Shown: positions 1 to 6,488 of the stretch, piece by piece | How the letters are laid out: every line of letters begins with the position of its first letter | Numbering within the stretch: position 1 is the stretch's first letter | IMG/VR virus record: IMGVR_UViG_3300006754_000030 | Coordinates: 1 to 49,394 of that record | From: a virus | DNA: 49,394 bases | Strand: one strand, 5' to 3' | The notes under the pieces: model-generated | The model's database searches: none | What the model was told of the DNA's origin: nothing | Seen by the model: the letters and a program-made list of their open reading frames with translations, nothing else | Program-made: the position numbers and the translations under genes

Positions 1-1613
1 CACAGGTTACATTAAACTGGGGCGTTATTGGCGGAGCAGTTAAATATGAGATCTGGAGAAGTATTGACGATACAAGCAGTTTTGAAAGAATAGGAAACGA
101 AACAACAAACTCATTTATTGATACCACACTCCCAGCAAGAACTGGTTGTTTAACAACATATAATGCTTATTATAGAGTTGTTGCTGTAAATATTAAGTCT
201 GTTAGATCTGGTGATCCGTTAAGTTCATCGTGGGGAACTGGATTATCGCTTGGAGATCCATGCACAAAAAATGGAATAACAGTTACAGCCGCAATTCCAG
301 AGTGTCCAATAACTCCAGTAGGAAAAACAGAAACACTTGAAGTTTGTGCAGGAGAGTTGTTCAGCGGAACACTCTTCGGCTCTGCTCCTGGTATGGGAGC
401 ACTTACATTTGCAGAGGTGCCACCCGCCACAATCATAATCATGACCGATGCTACAACAGGAACATTTACATATGATGCATCGGCTAAACTAGCAACAGAC
501 GCAGATGTTACATTCCAATATAAAGTAACTGCTTGTTCCACAGATTCAATAAACTACACAATCACTCTTAACTTTGTTGATTGTTATTGCCCAGAGTTTG
601 ATAATGACGAGGACAACTACAGCATTATCGATATTAATAACCTTAAGACAGAATACGGAATGTCTGGTATCGACCAACCTCCATTCTCATTGTCAAGAAG
701 AGGTGGCCAAACACTAAGAAATAACAGTGCATATATTGTCACATCTGGAACCAATATCGCTTGCCCAGATGTCTTATCTGATGGCGTTCCTCTTGCTATG
801 TCTGGTCTTGCTTTGTGGCTTGATCCATCAGACGCAAATACAGTTCACTTGACTGGACCTGATATATCTAGAATTGACGACAAGTCAGGAAATGGACACT
901 ATTTCGAAGCACCAGCAGCCATAAACAATCCAGGAGTGTCGACAATAGGAGTTACAACCCCACTTAATGCTATTGATATATCAAATTCAGATCAAAGGCT
1001 GATAGGTTACAACTCTTCTGGAGATGAATTTTCATTTGGAGGTCTAATAAGGCCGGACGTTCTTACAGGAGGAACTACAACTGGATATCCTTATGACATA
1101 TATGTTGTTGTAAAAGCGACAGCGACGCCAGCCGGAACAAACCCAGATTATAATGATAATGCTTCGATTGTAACACAAAGAGGAACAACGTCTTCTGGGA
1201 CTAACAGGTGGGGTCTTTTTTATGACGGAAATAACCAATATCAAATGAACCAGTATTCAGCTTTCGGCGGAACAGTAATATTGCCGGCAGTTGGTGTTTT
1301 GGGCACAATAGACGTATTACAATTTAGCCATGCAGATGTAGAAGGAGCGGCGCTCGCTGCCTTGAACGATTTCTCGGCATCAATAAATGGCGGATTGCAG
1401 ACAATTGTATCTAAGGAAAGATACCATACTGATCGAGTTGCCCCGCCAACAGTAACAAATTATGAAATGGTAATTGGTACTGACCAGACAAGCGGAGCTA
1501 CGGCATATACTTTTGATGGCCAGATCGGTGAGATAATCGTATACAACCGTGTATTAACAACGGAAGAACGTGCCCAGATCACTACTTACCTTGTTGACAA
1601 GTGGTCAACATAA
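1..1613 (+). CDS. Virion adhesin/fibre-like protein, C-terminal part (FN3 + LamG-like)
   Basis: The frame is open from base 3 to the TAA at 1611-1613 with no stop, so the gene starts before the window and about 536 residues are seen. The first 75 or so residues read as a fibronectin type III domain (VTLNWG near the start, KYEIWRS, then YNAYYRVVAVN as the F/G strands). The last 270 residues look like a concanavalin A/LamG-type jelly roll: it opens with LALWLDPSD, has DDKSGNGHYF soon after, and closes with FDGQIGEIIVYNR and TTEERAQI, the usual phage version of this fold. FN3 and LamG folds in phage virions usually bind sugars or support fibres at the cell surface. The exact location on the particle is inferred only. 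It is followed after 9 bases by a small gene. Confidence 0.75.
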   Translation, partial: QVTLNWGVIGGAVKYEIWRSIDDTSSFERIGNETTNSFIDTTLPARTGCLTTYNAYYRVVAVNIKSVRSGDPLSSSWGTGLSLGDPCTKNGITVTAAIPECPITPVGKTETLEVCAGELFSGTLFGSAPGMGALTFAEVPPATIIIMTDATTGTFTYDASAKLATDADVTFQYKVTACSTDSINYTITLNFVDCYCPEFDNDEDNYSIIDINNLKTEYGMSGIDQPPFSLSRRGGQTLRNNSAYIVTSGTNIACPDVLSDGVPLAMSGLALWLDPSDANTVHLTGPDISRIDDKSGNGHYFEAPAAINNPGVSTIGVTTPLNAIDISNSDQRLIGYNSSGDEFSFGGLIRPDVLTGGTTTGYPYDIYVVVKATATPAGTNPDYNDNASIVTQRGTTSSGTNRWGLFYDGNNQYQMNQYSAFGGTVILPAVGVLGTIDVLQFSHADVEGAALAALNDFSASINGGLQTIVSKERYHTDRVAPPTVTNYEMVIGTDQTSGATAYTFDGQIGEIIVYNRVLTTEERAQITTYLVDKWST

Positions 1614-1622
1614 TGGTATAAT

Positions 1623-1883
1623 ATGCTAGATTTACGAAAAATAACAAGGGAGTTCCTTCTAAATGAGTCCAAGAAGGATGTATCTATTAAAAGCCTAATT
1701 CAGGCTCTCGAAGAGACTATTAAGAACATTCGAGCAGCATCTAAAACAGATCAAAGAAGATTAGAGATGGCATCTCATAACTTGAGAGAGGCTAAAAAAC
1801 TAATCAGAAGAATGGAATCTAAAATTGAGTATCTCGAAGAGAAGCTTGTATTATTGGAAGAATCATCAGCTTTAGAGGAATAA
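1623..1883 (+). CDS. Small coiled-coil protein, unknown function
   Basis: An 86-residue, highly charged protein with no recognised family. From about residue 25 to 80 it has heptad-like spacing of Ile/Leu with many Lys, Arg and Glu residues, so a single long coiled coil is likely. There is no signal peptide or membrane segment. It lies 9 bases after the adhesin-like gene and ends 1 base before the nucleotidyltransferase gene, so the three are probably cotranscribed. Its role may be as a small chaperone or structural linker, but nothing in the sequence proves this. Confidence 0.6.
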   Translation: MLDLRKITREFLLNESKKDVSIKSLIQALEETIKNIRAASKTDQRRLEMASHNLREAKKLIRRMESKIEYLEEKLVLLEESSALEE

Positions 1884-1884
1884 A

Positions 1885-3744
1885 ATGGGCGGCGTAGCAG
1901 GACATATGAGCCACCTCTCTGATAACGGGGAGATGAAATTCTCCGAGATGAAAGATGTTTTCAGCAAAGCGTCGAGCGGAGAGTTAATAGGTACAGAAAA
2001 GACAGATGGAGTTAATCTATTTATCTCTTATTCTGTCCCAACAGGCACTGCTCGTGCTGCTAGAAATAAGTCAAACATCAAATCCGGTGGAATGACCGCA
2101 GCGGAACTTGCGGCTAAGTTTGAAGGCAGGGGCGCTCTAGCTGACGCTTTCAACGACGCCTTTTATGTTTTTGAAAAGGCAGTCTCATCACTGCCCCAAG
2201 AACAACAAATAAGTATCTTTGGGCCGAACGCAAATGTCTATTACAATGCAGAGGTTATGTCTCCTGGTTCTAACAATATTATAGATTACGATAAGAAGAC
2301 TCTTCTTATTCATCAAGTCGGGCATGCCGAGTTTGATAAAACAACTGGTAATATTTCTGATACAAATGTAGAAGCAAATGTTAAAGCTCTCAAAGCATCA
2401 ATTGAAGATATGCAAAGAGCTACTGCTGAAGATGATTTTTCTGTAGAGATTAACTCAATAAGAAAACTACAAGGTCTTAGTGACGACATTGCCCTTAAGA
2501 GTGCTGCGAAGAGATTAAGCAAGCTTGTTTCATCAAACGGCTTAAGTGCGGACTCAACGATTAACGATTATATTGTTGGTAAAATAGCCCCCCTTGTTAG
2601 CGGCGCCCTGCCGAATGCTCCACTTGAAAATAAGAGAGAGTTGGTTAAAAGAATCATGGGTGTTCAAGGCGCATCTCTTGCTAGAGTAACCAAGGGTATC
2701 ACAGCAGAGGATAAGACCATTGCCAGAGAGCTTGTGAAAAACTCTAAACTAACGATGAAGAAGATCCTCTTTCCTCTTGAAGATATTGTTCACGACTTCG
2801 CTGTCGAAATGCTTAAAGGTTTAGACTCTGCTTTTGTTCTTGACAATGCAGAGGAAACAGTAAGAATCCGAGCTAACGTAGTCAAAGCAATTTCAGCAAT
2901 CGAGAACTCAGGCAACGAAGAAGCAATGTCTATCCTTAAACAGAATATGCAGAAGCTAAAGGACATTGAAAAGGTTTCTACAGCCGCCGAAGGCTTCGTT
3001 TTTGACTATAACGGAAGAACGTATAAGTTCACCGGAAACTTTGCGCCCGTAAACCAGATCTTAGGGCTCTTTAAGTTCGGAAGGGGGAATGTTCCTCCTC
3101 TACAGTCTAACGAGCTTACAGAGGCTTCTAGGCCCCTTACTGTGGCTATTGTACCGGGGGGCTTCAAGCCACCGCACGCAGGTCACTACCTAGCTGCTGA
3201 ATGGTTCTTTAGTCAGGGTGCTGACGAGGTGCATGTTCTCATTGGAAGAAAGAACCGTGTTGGTAGCTGTGGTGAACAGGCTATTGATATTGACGAGAAT
3301 CAATCCTTAGCTTTGTGGAACTTGTACGCCAAGGTGAATGGTATGGAAGATAAGTTTGTGATAAAGATCGCTGACGGAGCGACACCAGTTAAACAGACTT
3401 ATGATATGCTAGAGACGTTCCCAGAGGGAACTATGGTATTACTGGGTCGTGGCGAAAAAGACATTAACGATAAAAGGTTTGAAAGAGCCCCAGAGTATGC
3501 TGCAAAGCATAACCCTGGTATCACAGTTAAGCAGTTACTCATTCCAATGATGGCAGGTGGCGTTTCTGGTACAAAGATGAGAGACAAAATCATTGCCTGC
3601 GGCAAAAAAGAAGCGTTTGCTAAGTACATCCCTCTTACAGATCAAAATGATATTGACGAAGCATGGGATATTGTGACAAGTAAAAAGAAAGCAGAGTCTA
3701 TTCAGGAAATGATTAAGCGTCAGTTCGTAAATATTTTCGGCTAA
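1885..3744 (+). CDS. Two-domain nucleotidyltransferase: ligase-like (KxDG) + HxGH cytidylyltransferase-like
   Basis: A 619-residue protein. The N-terminal half carries covalent nucleotidyltransferase (DNA/RNA ligase) signatures: motif I KTDG at 39-42, an Arg-rich RNKSN stretch at 60-64, NAEV near 121-124, motif IV EGFVF at 369-373 and a motif V-like YKFTG just after. The C-terminal part, from about residue 418, is a Rossmann nucleotidyltransferase: GGFKPPHAGH ends with the HxGH site (H431-H434), and SGTKMR at 561-566 matches the (I/V)SxTxxR signature of NMN adenylyl- and cytidylyltransferases. I recall similar proteins in marine T4-like phages (DUF6267-type), but could not check. The substrate is unknown. 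It could be RNA ligation or repair, NAD-related chemistry or capping. Motif evidence for both halves is good; the biochemical role is inference. Confidence 0.75.
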   Translation: MGGVAGHMSHLSDNGEMKFSEMKDVFSKASSGELIGTEKTDGVNLFISYSVPTGTARAARNKSNIKSGGMTAAELAAKFEGRGALADAFNDAFYVFEKAVSSLPQEQQISIFGPNANVYYNAEVMSPGSNNIIDYDKKTLLIHQVGHAEFDKTTGNISDTNVEANVKALKASIEDMQRATAEDDFSVEINSIRKLQGLSDDIALKSAAKRLSKLVSSNGLSADSTINDYIVGKIAPLVSGALPNAPLENKRELVKRIMGVQGASLARVTKGITAEDKTIARELVKNSKLTMKKILFPLEDIVHDFAVEMLKGLDSAFVLDNAEETVRIRANVVKAISAIENSGNEEAMSILKQNMQKLKDIEKVSTAAEGFVFDYNGRTYKFTGNFAPVNQILGLFKFGRGNVPPLQSNELTEASRPLTVAIVPGGFKPPHAGHYLAAEWFFSQGADEVHVLIGRKNRVGSCGEQAIDIDENQSLALWNLYAKVNGMEDKFVIKIADGATPVKQTYDMLETFPEGTMVLLGRGEKDINDKRFERAPEYAAKHNPGITVKQLLIPMMAGGVSGTKMRDKIIACGKKEAFAKYIPLTDQNDIDEAWDIVTSKKKAESIQEMIKRQFVNIFG

Positions 3745-3789
3745 CCATTTTACAAACTATATACTTATATATTTTGAAGAGAGCACCTT

Positions 3790-4635
3790 ATGCAAATTGA
3801 TAGAAACGAACTAATACGAGAAGTCAGAAAAGAGATGAAGCTTAGAAAGTTTATCTCTGAATCTCTCGAAAAGATTTTTGCTTCCAATATGAAGGAAACT
3901 ACAAGTCAACTCCTAGAAGAAAGAGAGTTGAGAAGCGTCCTAGTTGGAGTTATTGCTGAAGCTGGAGCGGAAGTTGTTCCTCACAGATCTACCGGCATCA
4001 ATGTACTTGAAGATCTTCTTAAAAAGATTATTCCAATAATCGAACAAGATTATAAGAAGTTAACTTCAAGCCCCGAGCAGCGTGATGCGTTCAAGTCTCA
4101 TGTTGTTAACGCAATCCAGAACTCACTTGCCCCAATGAGAGCCGCTGAAGAAGCTGGTGAACCTGTTATGGATCTTGACGAGGATATTGATGTAGAGTTA
4201 GTAGCCGACGACGATCTTGATGCTGCCAGCATCGAACCCGATGAAGATAAATTTATTGACATTGACTCTGATGGCGTCCCAGATGAAGTTGACTCCGATA
4301 TCGATGCTCCACAAACAGGAGACATGACAGGAAGGAACTTTGCCGAGAACACGTTCAATAAGATTGAAAAACAAATTGGAGAAGCTTACGTTCTTCTTGG
4401 AGATTTAGAAGATAAAGACGTTTTTTACGATTATCTCATTACAAACATTAAATTATACTTTGATAAGTTCGAAGATGAACTTAGCAGAGTTTTGCCTGAA
4501 CCTACAACTCCTGAGTATGAGAAAGAAAAGGATGAGCTTGAAAGCGAATTAGACGACGGCGAAGAAGAGGCAACATTTGGTCTAGATGACCCAGGTGCTC
4601 TCGAAGATGAACTTGAAGATTTAGGAGAATTATAA
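3790..4635 (+). CDS. Acidic phage protein with a calcium-loop-like motif, unknown function
   Basis: A 281-residue, strongly acidic protein not recognised as a named family. The first 120 residues are charged and helical. A central acidic stretch contains DIDSDGVPDEVD at 157-168, which fits the DxDxDGxxDxxD pattern of thrombospondin type 3 / dockerin calcium loops. Residues 185-235 are predicted helical (EKQIGEAYVLLGDLEDKD), and the tail is almost all Asp/Glu. No signal peptide is seen. It starts 45 bases after the preceding stop, in a T-rich gap, and ends one base before the next gene. A head scaffold or core-type role would suit the charge pattern, but this is a guess. Confidence 0.6.
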   Translation: MQIDRNELIREVRKEMKLRKFISESLEKIFASNMKETTSQLLEERELRSVLVGVIAEAGAEVVPHRSTGINVLEDLLKKIIPIIEQDYKKLTSSPEQRDAFKSHVVNAIQNSLAPMRAAEEAGEPVMDLDEDIDVELVADDDLDAASIEPDEDKFIDIDSDGVPDEVDSDIDAPQTGDMTGRNFAENTFNKIEKQIGEAYVLLGDLEDKDVFYDYLITNIKLYFDKFEDELSRVLPEPTTPEYEKEKDELESELDDGEEEATFGLDDPGALEDELEDLGEL

Positions 4636-4636
4636 A

Positions 4637-4891
4637 ATGGGATCCCCAAGAAGAAGAAGAGAAAGAAAGGCAGCAAGACTCGCAGCCTTGGAAGCAGCAC
4701 AGAAGCCAGCAGAGACTCCTGCGCCAGTTGTTGAACCTGAGCCCGAGGTAAAAACTGAAGCCGAACCTGTTGAGGTGACTGAAGAGGTCGCACCAGCACC
4801 GGCAAAGGCAAAGAAGACTACTACAAAAAGAACAAAGAAGTCTGAAACTGAGCTTAAGAAACACTTTCTCGATAAACTAAACAAAGAGTAA
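4637..4891 (+). CDS. Small basic, Pro/Glu-rich tail protein, unknown function
   Basis: An 84-residue protein with an Arg-rich head (SPRRRRERKAARLAALEAA), a middle of Pro-Glu-Val-Ala repeats, and a Lys-rich segment (KAKKTTTKRTKK) before a short amphipathic end. The composition suggests a disordered nucleic-acid-binding or linker protein. The start ATG is one base after the upstream stop, so translation is probably coupled. A sigma70-type promoter begins 9 bases after its stop, so this gene ends an operon. Confidence 0.5.
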   Translation: MGSPRRRRERKAARLAALEAAQKPAETPAPVVEPEPEVKTEAEPVEVTEEVAPAPAKAKKTTTKRTKKSETELKKHFLDKLNKE

Positions 4892-4899
4892 GTTTTTAC

Positions 4900-4928
4900 T
4901 TGACAAAACACTCTTTTTCTGCTATGAT
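4900..4928 (+). promoter_or_regulatory. Sigma70-type promoter for the 4958 gene
   Basis: TTGACA at 4900-4905 and TATGAT at 4923-4928 are separated by exactly 17 bases. The match is 6/6 at -35 and 5/6 at -10. It sits 29 bases before the ATG at 4958, with an AGGA ribosome site at 4944-4947. This is one of the clearest host-type promoters in the window. Confidence 0.75.
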
Positions 4929-4957
4929 TATCACATCATAGACAGGATTGGTGTATC

Positions 4958-5239
4958 ATGAACAAGTTTGAAACTATTGCAAATTCAATAGGTCGTTTAG
5001 TAAAAGAAAAGAATGAAGCTTACGGCGACTCTTTTGGAAGAGCCCAAGAGATCTTAACAGTTTTGTATCCTAACGGCGTCCAGCCGGAACAATATACAGA
5101 CATGTTAGCCATCATCAGAGTGTTGGATAAGTTGTTTAGAATTGCTAACAAAAAGGATGCTTTCGGTGAAAGCCCTTGGCGAGACATTTGTGGATACTCA
5201 ATACTCGGAATTGCCAATGATGAGCAAAACCAAGAATAG
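4958..5239 (+). CDS. Small helical phage protein, DUF1599-like
   Basis: A 93-residue all-helical protein. The conserved-looking core is EKNEAYGDSFG near residues 17-27, then YTDMLAIIRVLDKLFRIA and a FGESPWRDICGYSILG segment. This resembles the DUF1599-type proteins found in many phages, which have been linked by others to nucleotide modification or NTP handling; I could not verify the family. No membrane segment is present. It has its own promoter upstream (4900-4928) and a hairpin terminator candidate after it (5265-5294), so it is probably a single-gene early unit. Confidence 0.6.
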   Translation: MNKFETIANSIGRLVKEKNEAYGDSFGRAQEILTVLYPNGVQPEQYTDMLAIIRVLDKLFRIANKKDAFGESPWRDICGYSILGIANDEQNQE

Positions 5240-5264
5240 TCTAAAAACATAACTATGCACTTAC

Positions 5265-5294
5265 AACCTCTTCTTAATCGTTGGGGTTTTTTTT
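5265..5294 (+). terminator. Candidate rho-independent terminator
   Basis: AACCTC at 5265-5270 can pair with GGGGTT at 5283-5288 (one G-U pair), leaving a 12-base loop, and is followed directly by a T run reaching 5294. It lies 25 bases after the stop of the 4958 gene. The stem is short and the loop large, so strength is doubtful. Confidence 0.45.
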
Positions 5295-5463
5295 ATTTTC
5301 TCCTTTACAGAACCACCGATTTGGTGTATTGTTGTCTATATCAACCAGACAAGTAGTAACTTACACTACATCCAGTTCTTTGTTAAGTGAATATATTTTT
5401 TTTGTTTATATAATAATAATATATTAATAATATAATATAATAAATTATAATAATAAACTAATA
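5295..5463. other. Convergent intergenic spacer with AT-only tract
   Basis: This 169-base stretch lies between the ends of two convergent genes. From about 5388 to 5457 it is almost purely A and T, with irregular TAATAATA-type repeats. I see no open frame, RNA gene or clear terminator for the minus-strand gene in it. An easily melted or bent region is possible, but nothing shows it is an origin. Confidence 0.4.
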
Positions 5464-6207
5464 CTAAGATTCTTTAGATTCCTGAGAAGATAGAAGATCC
5501 TGTTGTACTCTTTGTTTAACTTCAGATCTAGCTTTTAAGAAATACTCAGATTTGTTTTTTTTAAACTCTTCAAATTTCTCATCATCTATTCTACGAGCAA
5601 GATGAAAAGTCTTTCTGTATTTGGTTCTTTCTTCATCATTGGTATTACTCCAGAACCAACAATCTTCTCTTTTCTTCTCTTCGATTTGTTTCTGAAGATC
5701 ATATGAATATTTATCTATCATTTCTAACTCCTCCTCAGTGAAGTCAGGCAGATCAATACCATATTCGAGACAGATGGAAATTAAAGTTACCCAATCCCCC
5801 TCAGAATGAGCTTTCTTGGCTTTAATGAATACTTTCTCGGGATTGTCCAGTTTCGAAACATCAGGGTGAGTTTTAGAAGCTACCTTGCGAAAAAGCTTAT
5901 TCAGAGACTTGTTTGAGACAACATTGCTAGATTCTAAAAGTTCAACATCTTCTTCGGACTCCTCATTTTCTTCAGAATCACCGTCCTCTGGTTCATCGCC
6001 TTCAGAATCGCTTTCTTCATCTTCATTTCTAAGCTCTTCTTCGTATTTCTCTAACGAGAAGACAAGTTGTAAGAACTCAAGCTCTTCTTGGAAATCATTA
6101 TTAAACTTTTGATTAAACTCAACATGAAGTTCCTCAGTTTCTTCTTTCTCCATAACAAGATAATTGACTTTTGCCATCACCTTCTTACGTTTTCTTTTCT
6201 TGCTCAT
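5464..6207 (-). CDS. Acidic J-domain (DnaJ-like) protein
   Basis: A 247-residue protein on the minus strand. A basic N-terminus (KKRKRKKV) is followed by a very acidic block at about residues 57-90, then a J-domain-like segment: LNKLFRKVASKTHPDVS with the HPD tripeptide at 114-116. HPD is the contact with Hsp70 (DnaK) in J proteins. The following helices (to about 160) and a charged C-terminal helix are consistent with a short J domain. J proteins activate host DnaK; a phage might use this for virion assembly or to redirect the chaperone. The start is preceded by a 17-bp palindrome (6229-6245), a possible operator. The J-domain call depends mainly on the HPD segment. Confidence 0.6.
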   Translation of the reverse strand: MSKKRKRKKVMAKVNYLVMEKEETEELHVEFNQKFNNDFQEELEFLQLVFSLEKYEEELRNEDEESDSEGDEPEDGDSEENEESEEDVELLESSNVVSNKSLNKLFRKVASKTHPDVSKLDNPEKVFIKAKKAHSEGDWVTLISICLEYGIDLPDFTEEELEMIDKYSYDLQKQIEEKKREDCWFWSNTNDEERTKYRKTFHLARRIDDEKFEEFKKNKSEYFLKARSEVKQRVQQDLLSSQESKES

Positions 6208-6228
6208 ACAGTAAATACTTTTTTTATG

Positions 6229-6245
6229 ACAAAAGTGACTTTTGT
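6229..6245. promoter_or_regulatory. 17-bp perfect palindrome, operator candidate
   Basis: ACAAAAGTGACTTTTGT is a perfect 8-bp inverted repeat around one central G. It lies 21 bases upstream of the minus-strand J-domain gene start and 2 bases before the TTGACA box of the tRNA promoter on the plus strand. A dimeric regulator bound here could affect both directions. There is no T run, so a terminator is unlikely. Confidence 0.5.
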
Positions 6246-6247
6246 TC

Positions 6248-6276
6248 TTGACAACCCAGAAAATATCTGGTAATGT
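6248..6276 (+). promoter_or_regulatory. Candidate promoter of the tRNA pair
   Basis: A perfect TTGACA at 6248-6253 is followed after 17 bases by TAATGT at 6271-6276, a weak -10 box. The first tRNA begins 14 bases later. Another weak AT-rich -10 is possible slightly downstream. Confidence 0.4.
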
Positions 6277-6289
6277 ATATACATAATTT

Positions 6290-6363
6290 GCCCCCGTAGC
6301 TCAGTTGGATAGAGCAGCGGCCTTCTAAGCCGACGGTCAGAGGTTCGAATCCTTTCGGGGGCG
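6290..6363 (+). tRNA. tRNA-Arg(TCT)
   Basis: A full cloverleaf: acceptor GCCCCCG (6290-6296) pairs with CGGGGGC (6356-6362), D arm GCTC/GAGC, anticodon stem GCGGC with a mostly paired GCCGA partner, loop 6322-6328 with anticodon TCT at 6324-6326, and TTCGAAT in the T loop. CCA is not encoded. It reads AGA, a codon that is very frequent in the phage genes here. Confidence 0.93.
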
Positions 6364-6384
6364 CAAGTTTTGAAAACTTAATAT

Positions 6385-6460
6385 GCTACTTTAGCTCAGT
6401 TGGTAGAGCAGCGGTTTTGTAAACCGCAGGTCGTCAGTTCGACTCTGACAAGTAGCTCCA
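6385..6460 (+). tRNA. tRNA-Thr(TGT)
   Basis: Acceptor GCTACTT (6385-6391) pairs with AAGTAGC (6450-6456). The anticodon stem GCGGT/ACCGC is perfect, the loop TTTGTAA gives anticodon TGT at 6418-6420, and the T loop is TTCGACT. The discriminator T6457 is followed by an encoded CCA (6458-6460). It reads ACA, also common in this window. Confidence 0.94.
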
Positions 6461-6463
6461 ACA

Positions 6464-6488
6464 AGCACCCTTCGTGGGTGCTTTTTTT
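6464..6488 (+). terminator. Rho-independent terminator after the tRNAs
   Basis: AGCACCC (6464-6470) and GGGTGCT (6476-6482) form a perfect 7-bp stem with a TTCGT loop, followed by a T run to 6488. It ends the tRNA transcript and overlaps by two bases the stop end of the minus-strand protease gene. Confidence 0.9.

Noticed and set aside
4431-4911. Three overlapping minus-strand open frames
   Set aside because: They are complements of Glu/Lys-rich coding sequence (Ser/Phe/Leu-rich translation) and overlap each other in different frames.
5388-5463. Replication origin
   Set aside because: AT richness alone is not enough; no iterated protein-binding repeats or primer-type hairpin was seen.
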